Shown: positions 19,829 to 31,413, numbered from the stretch's first letter. The stretch: 64,000 nucleotides of DNA from Pythium myriotylum (GCA_023091665.1 JALJCQ010000013.1:248001-312000); one strand, 5' to 3'. Made by a program: numbers and translations. The notes: generated from the sequence alone by a model not told the origin.

Positions 19829-22680
19829 TGAAAATGACTGAAGCTCCAACTACCGGGGAGGTGTTCAATTATGTTCCCCCGCCGCGGCCGCGGCGGTCAA
19901 GCAAGGCGACGCTGAGGGCCAAGCGCCGCGCGGCACGAGCGCAGGAGACCGCGAGAGCGCTAGCGGAGACCATTGCAGCTGCGACGCGCACCTCGAGGAA
20001 GTCACGGACCACGTTCAAGACGACCGACGACAGAGCAGAGCAACCCGACACGGACTCCGACTTTGAGGACGAGCCGCCCCAGCCGACAGCACCGCAGTCC
20101 ACCGCAACAGTGGACGATCAGAATGTCGGGGAGAAACGGGCCCGGGTCGCCACCATTGATGACCCGTCAGCGGCGACGGCACCCACCAAGAAACCGCCGA
20201 CCCGTCAAGCCCGTGCCAACACTGCGCAGGCCACGGTCATCTCAGCGACGGCTAAGTCGCTCATCCGCGCGAAGGCAAGGGCTGCCAACGCGCGCGCGGC
20301 GGCAGAAGGCGGCCCCAGGCAGCGACAGCTATCAGTCGCTCCTTTCTTGCAGCCGGCTCATGTAGGTGGCGAACAGGAAGATGCCGACATGGACCGCCGT
20401 GAAGAAGAGCCAGGACTGGATAATCTTGCAACGATTAGCAGGGACCTCACTGAGGAGGAGTGGCGCACCATCACCTTCGATGCATTCAAGTCCCGACTCG
20501 GCCTCAGGGAAGTGGATACGCCGACTGACGGCCACTGCCTCCAGTCTTCGGTCCACGCGATGAAGGCGGCTTCCTGTGCGGTGAAACTCCCCCACACGCG
20601 GGCCGTGAGATCTGAGATCAACTATTGGAGGAAAGGTATCGCGCAGCATCTCAGCTCGGCTTTGGCAACGCTGGTTGCTAACGGATCTATCGCGCTTGCG
20701 GATGCCAGTCATTCTTTCTTGGGCACGGCCGAGGTTGATGACATGACGGTCCCTCGCATCATCGAGCACCTCAAACTTGACGCGGCCAAGACCAGCTACA
20801 CACCAGCAAGTGAACGTTTTTGGGGAACCGGTTTCCATATCATGGCTCTAGTCCATTGGTGCAGGGAGCCGGTATACGTCCTTAGCGTGGTGGGACCTGC
20901 GACGGCGGATAGAGCGTGGGAAATGATTGTGCAGAGATACTACTACAAGCAGGCTGACGACGGGGTTGGCACGGAGACACTGTCAGTTGCTGAGACAGTG
21001 GCTCAACTCAAGCTTTACAAACTCAAGAAGGTTCTCCCGCTCCTGCTAGTGTTGCGACACAAAACGGACGCGAATGGCAGGAACGCGTCGCATTTCCAGG
21101 CCCTCCGTGTCACCGAAGAACATTATGCGGAATGGTCCGGTCGCAAGGCACGAGCCGCGGCGATGAAAGACCGCCTAGCGGAGATTGTCGCCATCATCGA
21201 GGCTGGCCTCACCCACACGCCGGAGGAGTACAACTTCACGCCCACATCCAGTCGAGGAGCCCCGGAATCAGCTTCGGAGTACCTGCCGAGCTCACAGGAG
21301 GCGACTTCAGGCAGCATGGTGGCACCCGAGGCGCTCCTTGGCGAGACCGACCGAGACCCAAGTTTTGCAGGTCTAGCCGGCGAGGTAGCGTCGGATCAGC
21401 CGCAGGCGGTGCCGGAAGGTTCACCTGACTGCGCAGCACCAGAGACCGCGCCACCAGTGATTGACCTGGTAACCCCAAGCTCGGAAGAGACGCCAGAGCC
21501 TGAGCAGCCGCACCAGGTCCCGCCCGCCACAACAGGCGGCGACCAGACGCACGATGAACACCGTGATGCGACCGATATTGCACTGCCCAGCTCAGCGCAG
21601 GAACAAGCCCACGAGCGGCCACAGGAGACGACAGCGCTGGAGGTCCAGCTCCCGGCGCTTGGTAGTACCGCCACGATGCATGGAGGGACGGAAGCACCTG
21701 CACCAAGAACCCCGTCGCTCAGCATTGCTGTCAGTCTAGCCCTCGACGCTTCGCCTTCCACTCTGTTCAGTGAGGCCGCCACCTCCCAACCATCAGGGGC
21801 GCCAAGTCTTAGCTCACCGGCCACACCCGTGGAGGAGGCTCACCTGTGCGTCCTGATGGAGCGGCTGGAGTCGACGACTCCTATTCCGCACGACGACCCC
21901 CGCGCACGTATCTTGACCCAAGCTACGACGGCTAATCGACTAGCCTACGTGGCGTGGAGGCGCCAATTACCCGCGGCAGAGCGTACGGCGGTTGGACATC
22001 TGGAGTCACTGGTCGAAGCTGCCAGCAATCTCAAGGATGACGGGGTCACAATGGCTCTCATAGTCCGAGCCATCCCGTACCCACAGGTATGGCTGGCTAC
22101 ACTTCCGGACGAGGACATCGTGAGGATTGGGCAATCACTATCGACAACCGGTACCATTCAGATGTTACACAGACTGGCATCCGATTCACGAATGCCTCAG
22201 CCTGCTCAGGAATATTGTAATGAATGGGCGGCAATTGCGGTGACATCACCACTCGGGACTCAGATTCGTCTCTCCAGAAACATCGAGCGTTGGGCACGGC
22301 TGCGGCTTCTCATTCCCAAACATGGTCCCCGGATCCCGGTAGATGCAGAATTCTCTGGACGATTCCTCACGGAGCTGGACTGGTTCCGGCTTCTCACTTT
22401 GTTGGTCTCCCTGCCAGAGCATCTCCCTCGGCGATTCAGAACAGTTCCGATGCCGCAATTATGTGACGGGCTCGCTATGTGGCTACTGAACGCCAACAAC
22501 ATTGCTTACACCGCGGCTGTGGCCAAAGCGGTCACCAACAGAGACTGGGAGGCGCTTGGACTCCTATTCGCAGACGACGACCCAGTTCCCTCGGCGACGA
22601 AGGCGTCAGGTGCCAACAAGCCTGGAGTATCCCCGGCAGCTCGCGCGCGAGCGGCGGAGGGAGCTCCGGACCGCAGTTAA
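19780..22680 (+). CDS. LINE B second ORF: OTU-like cysteine protease domain
   Basis: The product has 966 aa. The N-terminus is basic and disordered (about 1-220). Residues about 245-445 carry the hallmarks of an OTU cysteine protease: the TDGHCLQSS nucleophile motif (Cys 253), the mid-domain FWGTGFHIMALVHWCREPVYVL block, and a C-terminal SHFQAL motif with the probable catalytic His 438. OTU proteases cut ubiquitin or related chains. In a retrotransposon the domain could mature the polyprotein or counter ubiquitin-dependent degradation; this is inference. A Pro/Glu/Ser-rich linker (about 480-690) and an unassigned segment (about 690-930) follow. The frame ends at 22680, overlapping the endonuclease ORF; in a less damaged copy the two may be one polyprotein. 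Confidence 0.75.
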   Translation: MELDEEQSEFSKTSQVVKMTEAPTTGEVFNYVPPPRPRRSSKATLRAKRRAARAQETARALAETIAAATRTSRKSRTTFKTTDDRAEQPDTDSDFEDEPPQPTAPQSTATVDDQNVGEKRARVATIDDPSAATAPTKKPPTRQARANTAQATVISATAKSLIRAKARAANARAAAEGGPRQRQLSVAPFLQPAHVGGEQEDADMDRREEEPGLDNLATISRDLTEEEWRTITFDAFKSRLGLREVDTPTDGHCLQSSVHAMKAASCAVKLPHTRAVRSEINYWRKGIAQHLSSALATLVANGSIALADASHSFLGTAEVDDMTVPRIIEHLKLDAAKTSYTPASERFWGTGFHIMALVHWCREPVYVLSVVGPATADRAWEMIVQRYYYKQADDGVGTETLSVAETVAQLKLYKLKKVLPLLLVLRHKTDANGRNASHFQALRVTEEHYAEWSGRKARAAAMKDRLAEIVAIIEAGLTHTPEEYNFTPTSSRGAPESASEYLPSSQEATSGSMVAPEALLGETDRDPSFAGLAGEVASDQPQAVPEGSPDCAAPETAPPVIDLVTPSSEETPEPEQPHQVPPATTGGDQTHDEHRDATDIALPSSAQEQAHERPQETTALEVQLPALGSTATMHGGTEAPAPRTPSLSIAVSLALDASPSTLFSEAATSQPSGAPSLSSPATPVEEAHLCVLMERLESTTPIPHDDPRARILTQATTANRLAYVAWRRQLPAAERTAVGHLESLVEAASNLKDDGVTMALIVRAIPYPQVWLATLPDEDIVRIGQSLSTTGTIQMLHRLASDSRMPQPAQEYCNEWAAIAVTSPLGTQIRLSRNIERWARLRLLIPKHGPRIPVDAEFSGRFLTELDWFRLLTLLVSLPEHLPRRFRTVPMPQLCDGLAMWLLNANNIAYTAAVAKAVTNRDWEALGLLFADDDPVPSATKASGANKPGVSPAARARAAEGAPDRS

Positions 22681-23836
22681 GGGCGTCCCACGGACGCTCT
22701 CCCCGTATGGTCCCTCCGCGCCATACGGGGCTCGAACCGCCAGTGGAATTTCTAACTACTATGCGGTTCTGGCTGCGGACAGCGACGACGACGACGAGGC
22801 ATGCGAGTGGCGCGCCCCCTTGCAATCCGAGTCCTCGTTGTCACAAGCTCCTAAGGCATGGACGTCGACCCGACCTCGGGAAAAGTCGACCCGGCTGGAC
22901 AGAGCTGTTCGGACGCTCATCATCCATACACAGAACCTAAATGGCATAGGACCACTTGCATCGGCACGAGAATGGTTGAACAGCACGCGCACAACTGAGG
23001 AGAATCGCCGTCCGGACGTCATCTTCTGGCAGGATCATCGGGCTAATCAAGCTTGGGCAGAACAGTTAGCAGCAATATACAGGAACGGATGGGGCTACAA
23101 GGACATGGACGAAGCGCCAGCCACCATGTATTGGAACGAAGCGACGGAACGGGCAGGCGGAGTCGCTATTCTTCTTCCACCGAATTCAACCGTAACCAAC
23201 GTCAAGGAGCTGTGGAGGGACAAATGGACTGGTGATTTCATGGCGCTTACTGGGGTTTTTGACAATAGACCGATCACTCTCATCAACATTTACGGTCCCA
23301 GGCTTAAGGTTGCACGGGAGGCGCTCTTTCGAAGAATTAGACAACTTGGCAAGCCAACGGGACTCGTCGTGGTGGGCGGGGATTTTAACTGCATCCTCGA
23401 CCCGGCGATGGATAGAAGCCGCATATCTAGTCGTGGCGACGGATCAGACGAACTCAATCTCCTTACAGCGGCTTGGGATCTTACGGACGCCATCGCGCCC
23501 ACGCTGCTTGAGGTAGACTCTGATCCTCAGAGGAGGCGGTTCTACGCAGACCATCACACCTACCGATACACGCACGGGAACACCTTGGAGCCCAGCAGAC
23601 TCGACCGGTTCTACATCAGCACATCCGAGATCAAGCGGCTCCACGCAGTTACCGTGACGCCCCCACCGTGTCCCAGTGACCACGATGCAGTCAGGCTTAT
23701 ATTAGCAGAGGTAACTCTCCCCGCTAGACGGCATCGGCGACGCAAGCGAGGAATCCGGTATCCGCTCCCGGGCGGCTGCCAAGACCTAATCGAGGCCGTA
23801 TCAGCAGCGAGATCGCAAACGCCCATCATGAGCTAG
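22502..23836 (+). CDS. LINE B APE-type endonuclease
   Basis: The product is 444 aa including the overlap with the previous ORF. The endonuclease/exonuclease/phosphatase domain covers about residues 135-425: LIIHTQNLNGIG at its start, ITLINIYGP in the middle, VVGGDFNCIL (catalytic Asp/Asn of the GDFN motif), SRLDRFYIS, and a C-terminal CPSDHDAVRL with the catalytic Asp-His. This enzyme nicks target DNA to prime reverse transcription. The frame ends with MS-stop at 23836, and homology carries on one frame down (from about 23820), so the stop results from a 1-base deletion-type frame break. Confidence 0.85.
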   Translation: MLTPRLWPKRSPTETGRRLDSYSQTTTQFPRRRRRQVPTSLEYPRQLARERRRELRTAVKGVPRTLSPYGPSAPYGARTASGISNYYAVLAADSDDDDEACEWRAPLQSESSLSQAPKAWTSTRPREKSTRLDRAVRTLIIHTQNLNGIGPLASAREWLNSTRTTEENRRPDVIFWQDHRANQAWAEQLAAIYRNGWGYKDMDEAPATMYWNEATERAGGVAILLPPNSTVTNVKELWRDKWTGDFMALTGVFDNRPITLINIYGPRLKVAREALFRRIRQLGKPTGLVVVGGDFNCILDPAMDRSRISSRGDGSDELNLLTAAWDLTDAIAPTLLEVDSDPQRRRFYADHHTYRYTHGNTLEPSRLDRFYISTSEIKRLHAVTVTPPPCPSDHDAVRLILAEVTLPARRHRRRKRGIRYPLPGGCQDLIEAVSAARSQTPIMS

Positions 23837-25011
23837 CCCGGTTAGACGCAGCGGAGAGCGCGCAGCGGTGGGACCCCATCAAGATCCTGTTCCGCAAATG
23901 CGTCCTCACCACCATTGCCTCGTACCGCCAGGGTGTCACCAGAGCACACCGAAGGCGAGCGCGCAGACTCCGAGCGGCGCTTAGACAGGCGCAGGCGGCA
24001 GCGGCAGGCACAGCAGCACCAGTCGTAGCAACTCTCGACGGCATCACGGACGCTCTGAGGAACGTAACGATCGATCCACTGCACAAGGCCAGGGCCATTC
24101 GAGAGGAAATCATCCAGCAAAGTCAAGCCAGCCTGGCGCGTCGGGAACGCCGGACATTTGCTAGATACGCCGGGCACCACGCTGATGTACTTCGCGCATT
24201 TTTCCAGCGGGTCCGCATCCGTCTGCCGGTAAGTGCGACGCGACTACCGGCGGCACCGGATCGACCAGAAAACCCAGCCGAACGCAACGCCAGCGACTGG
24301 AAAGGCATCGCCCAACGAGGTTCGCTCCCCCCACAATTCCAAGACGAGCTCTTCCGGTCACTTCATGCCCCGAAATGTCAAGCCTCTCCCTCCGGGCTTG
24401 ACGACCCTTTCTCTGAGGCCGAGATCGCCGCAGCGCTGAAGGCTTGTCCACGAGGAAAAGCGGCCGGACCTGATGGGCTTCCAAATGACTGGTATCGTGA
24501 CAATGCCACAACGCTTATTCCGTTACTCACGCTCCTTTTTAATCAATGGTTCGAGGCAGCGGCCCTGCCAGCAAGCTTAGACAAGCCGCAATAGTGTGCA
24601 TCCCAAAGAAAGCGCGCCCGGAGACTGGATTAGATTTTCGCCCGATTGCTTTGCTCAACGCTGATTATAAGATCTACTCCAGGGTTCTTCTCAATCGCAT
24701 CGCGCGGCAAGTACCGGCCCTTGTTTCTCCCACGCAGTTCGGTTTTGTGGCAGGCAGGCAGGTCCACGACGCGGTAGATGTTTGGACGGCACTCCAAGCT
24801 CTTGTCAAGGATGGCCGCGCTCCAGCCACAGCGATGGCCGTGCTCCTAGACTTTGCCAAGGCATATAACACCCTCGATCGGCGGTTTCTCACACTTGCTC
24901 TCCGTAGACTCCGCTTTCCACGCAAGCTCGTGGCGGCCATTGAGGACATGCACGTTGCGACCACGGCGCAATATGTCGTGGACGATTTTATATCCAGGGA
25001 TCACGACATTC
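23833..25011 (+). pseudogene. LINE B reverse transcriptase, N-terminal half, with one frame break, cut by piggyBac
   Basis: From 23833 to 24594 the frame reads an Arg/Ala-rich linker and the RT start (FSEAEIAAALKACPRGKAAG PDGL block near 24410-24480). At about 24580 the homology moves to the next frame down (24546-25011: IVCIPKKARPETGLDFRPIA, QFGFVAGRQVHD, VLLDFAKAYNTLDR). The last block contains the first catalytic Asp of the palm (LLDFAKAY). The reading frame is cut after DDFISRDHDIL by the piggyBac insertion at TTAA 25012-25015 and goes on at 28549 with NGIRQGCPLAPVL, in phase once the transposon is subtracted. Confidence 0.85.
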
Positions 25012-28000
25012 TTAACCCCTCTACTCCCAAAATCGAGCCACCGAACCGAGAAGCTCTTTGTCGTAACTTACGACATCCGTTTGTACCTGCAGATTTGTAT
25101 GGTAGAGACTATCCACATCGGGATAGGTGAATAAATTCTCAACAGGTTTTTCAGACTACGTCGTCACATTTACGGCATAATTCACGGGGCCCGAGCAACG
25201 TATGTCGTAACTATCTGGGAATCAGAAAGCAGTCAACACAGATGTGCTGGACACAGTGGCCCAACACTTCAGAATTTCCGACATAGCAAGTACACTAGAT
25301 CAAGAAATCAGACACTTTGGATAGCTTATCGCACACTCATCAGTCGATTACATGAAGTCACCAGAGTCGCTGGGCTCGTCATTCTTCAATTCTTCGTCAA
25401 TGTCGCCGTCCACGAGCTGCAGTTCGCGCCTCGCACGAAGCTGGCGATCTCGACGCGTAGCTTTGTGAGCGCCGGTCTTTTGACCTGGGCGGCGCAGTAC
25501 GAAGCGCTTTCCAAGGTGAGATGGAACGCTCTGCCCGCATGAAAAGTCCTCATGCCAAATGTCAAAACAGGTCTTGAGCACGCCCTTGTACTCGCGTCGA
25601 CTTTTGTTGCACAGCCAGCATTTGGCGTCATCTACCGAGCATTTCTCGCAGAAAAAGGTAGTTGCAAAGGATTTCTTCTTCGGGTCTTCGCGCAGAAGCG
25701 CGCACACCTTGCACGACCGCTGACGACGCTTTTGAATTCCAGAGACAGTGACCCAGTCTTCACTTTGTTCAAGTTTATGCGAAAGAGCGAGCGAGGGCCG
25801 CTTGCGCTTGCGCTGCTCCGGCGGTGGCGTCTCCACAACACCGGTAAAGTCCACGTCCTTGAGTTGAAGTAGTTGGTGCATTAGCACTCCAAACCACGCA
25901 CCGCGTTTCATTGGGTTTGCACCGTCTAGTCGTGCAGCCTCTTTATGAGTAATATAGGCATTCACGAGCGCGAGATCAACAAACCCCAGGAAGAGGCTCT
26001 TATAGTACTTGCGGAAGCGCGTTGATGTTTGTAGCGAATAAGTCTGCAGCCGGAGCTGATCATGTACATCGACACCACCCATCCAGCGCTGATAATCCGT
26101 CACCGGCGCTGGACAGGGGACGCTGATCCTGCCGAGGCGCTTGACATGTCGTGTAATTTCAGACTTCGCCATCACAGAGCCCGTGCAAAGGAAATGAACG
26201 GGCTTTCGATCCCACCAGTGAAACGCAAGCATTGAAGGGACAGCCAGAGATCTTGAAAACGTAAATTGGCCCCTCGGAATTGACATTGGTCGCGTCTGGG
26301 TTTCTCCTTCACTTTTGGGTCATACCCGAGGCGATTTGTCATGATCGTGCAGATCATATACACACACATGCCGAGCAGCTCGATAGCAAGAAGAATTGAC
26401 GAATAAAATCGATCCACGACCACCGCGTGGTACTTGAGTCGATTGTTTTCGAGCACTATTTTGAGATTGCGGACGACAGCCGCGGCACCAGTCTTGTGGT
26501 CGAATGATGCATCCGTGTCATCGTCTATCTTTCCGACGTAGAGTTCGAATCTAGTATGATACAACATAGCGCGTGAGTCCAGATCATCAAAAGGGCAACT
26601 TACGACATTGTTGGTTTGACCTCGAAGACTTACCGGAAGCAATACGCAGTGCGCGGGTCACATGTCATAAACATTTTTGAACCATAGCGGCGGGGTTTAT
26701 CTGGCATAAACATTCGCGTTGTGTTTCGCTTTGATGTCGCTGGAAGGACTCCTTCATCAAAAGAGAACACAGCTGGAAGCGTCCACCCAGAGAGGAAGCG
26801 TTGCTGCATCTTATCCACAACTGGTCGCAACTTCCAGATCTTATCACGTGCGTGGTCTGCCTCATTATCAACGAAGTGGAGATCACGGAGAATGTCTTGA
26901 CAACGGTTGCGAGCCATGAATCGCCCAATGTTCCCTGCGGGAACAACAGCGTCGTCGGTCATCGCCCAGTGCGCAGAGAACGATCGCTTTTGCGGGCACA
27001 GCATGCGCCCAATCAGCAGGCCAATCACGTGTAGAATTTCCTGAGGTTCATACGCAGGCTTCGTTTTGAGTCGACGCCTAATCTGCTTGAGGGTCTCTTT
27101 TCGTTGATCTGACTGTTTTGCTCGAACATCAACTGCTCGTCGTGGTATTTGTTGGAGATTGTACCGGTTAGTCTCCTCGCAGATCATTACCCACAAAGAT
27201 TTCGGCATGAAATAGAAGAACGTTTCGAGAGGTGAATGACTGAGCCGTCGAAGACCCACGACTGGTCGAGCCTGAACATCTGCGTTCATTCCAGGGTATG
27301 CTGTCACACTCATGTCATCCTCAAATGTAGACGAAGCTGCGGACCACTGTGTACCGCGCAGGGCTTCCTCCCTCTTTTTGATCTCTTGGTTATCGAGTCC
27401 ACTATCACCAATACGAAGCGAGGAAGTAAACGCATCGTCCATAAGCGCGACTATCTCATCACTGGGGGCAAAATCATCGTCAGAGACCAGATCTGCTGGC
27501 TGCGGATCATCATCTCCGTCTTCAACGTTGTCATCTTCACTACCTCCCGAGCTGAGACTTTCGTAAGCGTCAGAGTTCTCGCATTCTGCGAGATAATTCG
27601 GGTCGTACTTTGCCGATGTCAGTATTGCGCGGGTTGTTTGGGTTCTTTGTTGTGGCTCTTCATCGCTCTCGTCTGCCGAGGCTTCTGATAGGAGATGGAG
27701 ACCAGCGGCGGCTTCGCGCTCGTTTCTCTCAAGATCGCTCTCGGATAACCGAAACGCTCGTGGTACAGCTGCTTGAGATAGATCAGCACTCTCAGGTTCA
27801 AAAACTGCGTCTAGTGTCCTTTGTGAGAGCTGAATGGTCGTGTCTATCTGAGATGCGCGAACATCGGCCTGGTCGAAGAGTGTTCCATCCGCATCGTGCG
27901 GACTAACGCCCGTTGTTGCACGACTAGTGTCGGGAACGGAATCGAATTCATCTCCTGGCGCCACGTCATCTGCTTCGTCATCAGCTTCTCCATTTTCAGT

Positions 28001-28550
28001 TTGAGCAGATGAGAGAACATATTCAACAACAGCATCCTCTCCCACAAGATGGTGACCACCATCGGGCGTGGTGTACGTCCAAACATTCGCGAGACCCGTT
28101 GGTCGCTTTGCCGACCAGCCTTCTGCGCGTAGCCGCCGCCATAAGTGTTTGAAGTCAATATCACGAGCAGTGACTGGAGAGGTGCGCTTATCTGCGGCTA
28201 CATCACTCGTACGCGCTTCGGCCGCGACCGCCTCCACGCGTCTTCCACGCGTGCTTCCACGGACGCGAACCATCGGTCGAAGAATGCGAAATGAACGGTT
28301 CCGCGGCCTCGCACATCCCGCTCATCACCGTCCCCTTCCCGCACTTCGTTTAGACCTATCCCTGTCCATTTTATGAACTTGGCCCAATCGAACTGCGACA
28401 TCTTATGCTCTTTGGACACCAAAAAGTGACTTGGATAAAGTATGGCGTTTTGGGGCTCTGTTGTTTTGTATCGGATATTTTCAATGCCGTAACTTACGAC
28501 ATTGAAAAGCCCAATGTCGTAACTTACGACGTTGGGAGTAGAGGGGTTAA
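25012..28550 (-). mobile_element. piggyBac-type DNA transposon inserted in LINE B at TTAA
   Basis: TTAA at 25012-25015 and 28547-28550 flank a 3531-bp element (25016-28546). Its ends are a 15-bp terminal inverted repeat CCCCTCTACTCCCAA (left, plus strand; right, minus strand). Copies of a near-palindromic CGTAACTTACGACAT motif lie near both ends (about 25064, 28487, 28515) and may be transposase-binding subterminal repeats. The element codes for a transposase of the DDE_Tnp_1_7 family on minus. TTAA duplication and precise excision are defining features of piggyBac elements; subtracting the element restores the LINE reading frame exactly. Confidence 0.93.
25348..28273 (-). pseudogene. piggyBac transposase, one intron, one apparent frameshift
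   Basis: Exon 1 runs 28273-26634: an acidic N-terminus, then the transposase core with RRLSHSPLETFFYFMPKSLW and IGRMLCPQKRSFSAHW. The first catalytic Asp is likely in PAVFSFDEGVLP. An 83-bp intron (26633-26551; GTAAGT...ACTAG) joins YCF-R-FELYVGK in frame, as expected for the family. Exon 2 continues DHKTGAAAVVRNL and VVVDRFYSS (second catalytic Asp). Near 26300 the homology changes frame to MSIPRGQFTFSRSLAVPSML and GGVDVHDQLRLQTYS (further conserved Asp), ending at 25348. The C-terminus has a Cys-rich domain (CKVCALL, FFCEKCS, CWLCNKS) as in known piggyBac proteins. The frameshift suggests an inactive copy or a base error. Confidence 0.88.
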
Positions 28551-31413
28551 TGGCATTCGCCAAGGCTGCCCTCTGGCACCTGTCCTCTTTATCATCGCGG
28601 TGGACGTGCTTTACGACATGATCGCTGCAGATACAGACATCCGGGGGGTGATTCTCCCGCAGGGTACTGAGGTCAAAGCTGTGGGATTCGCCGATGACAC
28701 TACCGTGTACCTGGCCCACCCGAACGGGGCCAGTCGACTGACAAAGGTCCTCGACATGTTTGCTCAAGCCTCCGGACTCGTCGTCAATGTATCCAAATGT
28801 CAAGCGCTGCATTTATCAGAACGCGACCAGCCCCCAATCACCGGTGCATTTAACTTTCCGCTCCTTGCGACTGACGAACTGGCGCGGCTGTTAGGAGCTC
28901 ATATCTCCAGCCGCCCCAATTCTCCACAGGTATGGGCGACGGCGCTACAGCAGCTAAGGACCCGCCTCCATCTCGCGCAAATAAAGACAACGGACCTATT
29001 GCAAAGAGTCCTGATTGCTCAAGCTATCATCGTCCCCAAGATCCTCTTTGTTGGGAGGCATGACTGGCCGACGGCAGCCCGCATCGACCAGCTTCAGCGC
29101 CACATTCACAACTCGTCTGGCACGGGGTGTTTGTCGAGAGATGCCCAGGCAAGCGAGCGTGGATGAGCAAGTCGGCAGCATCTCGCAGGCAGAAAGCAGG
29201 TGGACTCGGCGTTCCCGACCTGGCAGTTGAGTTCAAGCGGCTGAGCGTCACCGTTCTCGAGCGCTGGAGCCAGCGCGCAAACGGGTTTCGCAGCGAGATT
29301 GGCCACATTCTACTATCCTCCGCCGGGGCACGTGGCTGGGCGCCGACTCCATCGCGTCTAATCTCCCCGCCCACCCCGCGTCTGGAAACAACGCTCGCAT
29401 CTACGGGTCAGAAAATCTCCACCTTCCTAAGTGTCCAAGCGAGAACCCAGGCCGAGTCTGACCAGATCCAGGCCCTTTTACCTGCGCTCCGGTCGACTGA
29501 CCACAGGATCCGTGGATGGGAGAACGACTGGTACAAGTGTGACTTCTCGGCACCTCGACCGGCTTTACTCAATCTTCGCCGACTCCAGGAGTCCACCCAC
29601 GGGTTTTTCGATTTCTACAGCTTATTGACGGCGAAGTTAGCTGGGGACGACATCCTCCTACTCTCCTCGGGATTGCCTGCCACCACCGCCACTTTCCGGG
29701 CCGTGGCCCTCCCAGGCGACTCCGTCAGCGATGCGATCGAGATCCTACCCAGCCCTCCTCACTGCATGAAGTTCCGGAGCAAAAGGTGCGCCTTCCCGTT
29801 GAACAAAAGGGAGGTTGAGCAATTTCGCCTCCTGTGTGACGCCTTCGTAGCCAACTATCCGGCGATCTTGGGTCTCCACGACGATGAAGATATGGTACGG
29901 GTCTCTCCTGCGACGACGGACGTGTGGCGCCTCATCAGGGATCACCACGGCATCTCTCTCGCATGGGAGCCCACTCCCAATGCTCGCCAGCACCTCGGTC
30001 TGGTGAGCACCCTGGATGACGTTAACAAGCTGGTGCGACAGACCATCGGGGACCAGGCAGCGCGGGCGCTTCCTCACCCATGGCTAGCCTACGCGAGGTA
30101 CATCTGGCGCCCCGAGACCCCCTCCAGAAGACCGAGATCAAAGCACGGCTTGGAGCCCGGGATGGTGCCCAGGCCTCTCAGGAGGATGAGGCCAGGGCGA
30201 CCAAGCTTCATGTTGAGGACGCGCACATCGGACAAGCACTCTCTCAGCTCACCTGGAAGGAGATCGACCGCCTCCCGGCATCAACTTCAGGACAACGATT
30301 GCTCTTCCGCAAACTGAAGGGAGGGCGCATCTCAGGATGGGACCGTCTACATCTACGCCACGGTTGCCCGCACTGCCCAGCCGCCGAGGACGGCGGCCTC
30401 ATCAAACACATCTTCTGGAGCTGCCCCATGGCTCAAGTCCTTTGGGCAAGACTCCAGCTCCCGTGGGGGCTCCGAGACGACTGGGATCGGGACGTCGCAG
30501 GCGTTAAGAAGGCCATCTTCGGGCTCAACCTCCACAGTTTTCCAGATGATCTCTGGACGGCCATGGAAAACGTGGACCAGGATGCCCATTACACTGTCAC
30601 AATCATCCACGAGGCGGCACAGATCGCTTGGCAGCAGCACGTGCTAGTCACCCTCGCCTCTATTTGGCGTTGGCGCCACCACATTGTTGACAACAGGCTT
30701 GGCTGGACCACGGACCAGGCTGTGCTGTACCACGCTGGAGCGCTCCATGCTTCGCTCAGAGGGCTTCTACCACGACTCCAACAGGTGAACCAAGTTCGCG
30801 ACCCGCGACGCCAATTCCTTAGGGCTATGGAGACCCGATTGGACGAAGACTCCCGGCCGAAAGTGGCGACCGGAGACGGAACGAGGCACGTTCTCTTCTT
30901 TGAGGCGGTTCGCGCGGTAACCCGGGGCCCGGAGGGGCCGGGGCAATCATCTTAAGAGTGAACGATGACGCGACGGACGCGACCATCGTCTGGAGTGCGT
31001 CCATGTCGTATGCACATCCGAAGACCACGAACAACAAACCCATATACCTCGGCCTCATTACAGGGCTCAAGGCCGCCAAACGCCACAACTGGTCCGTGGA
31101 AGTTGTAGGGGACAGTGCGCTCGTCCTCCGTCAGCTTCGGATTTATCACCCGCCAAGACATCCTCGGTTAAGGCCTTTGTACGCCGTGGCGCGACGCCTA
31201 GCCGATGAATTACGTGTCAGACATTGGCATCACCATCTCCGCGCCTTTAATAAGATGGCCGACCACGTGGCCAACGTCGCGATGGACTCGAAGCGGAGTG
31301 TCCAAGGATTACACTCCCACGGATGGCCACACCGCGGTCAGCTGGATCAGCTGCTCGCGACCGACTTCCAGGAATGGCAATCGAGATATATACTCCGCGA
31401 CGCTCCGCGGTAG
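28549..31413 (+). pseudogene. LINE B RT C-terminal half, zinc finger and RNase H, with three frame breaks
   Basis: From 28549 (NGIRQGCPLAPVLF) the RT goes on with the catalytic VGFADDTTVYL block and the thumb to about 29108. It then continues one frame down (FVERCPGKRAW..., 29127 on) to about 30110, then again one frame down (30080-30955) with the zf-RVT finger CPHCPAAEDGG...HIFWSCP. At about 30905 a single base is missing inside the first RNase H motif: LFFE here, LFFDGG in LINE A. RNase H carries on at 30958-31413 with VVGDSALVLRQL and FNKMADHVANVA intact. All the breaks are -1 shifts (loss of one base). Confidence 0.88.

Noticed and set aside
28028..28273. Start of the piggyBac transposase as a separate host gene
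   Set aside because: It is in frame with the transposase core, inside the TTAA-bounded element.
28405..28548. Start of the 253-codon frame before the LINE RT
   Set aside because: This part lies within the piggyBac end; the real LINE sequence begins at the TTAA (28547).
22502..31413. Programmed -1 frameshifting in LINE B
   Set aside because: Five shifts in one element, one of them inside a catalytic codon, cannot all be programmed; deletions or base errors fit better.
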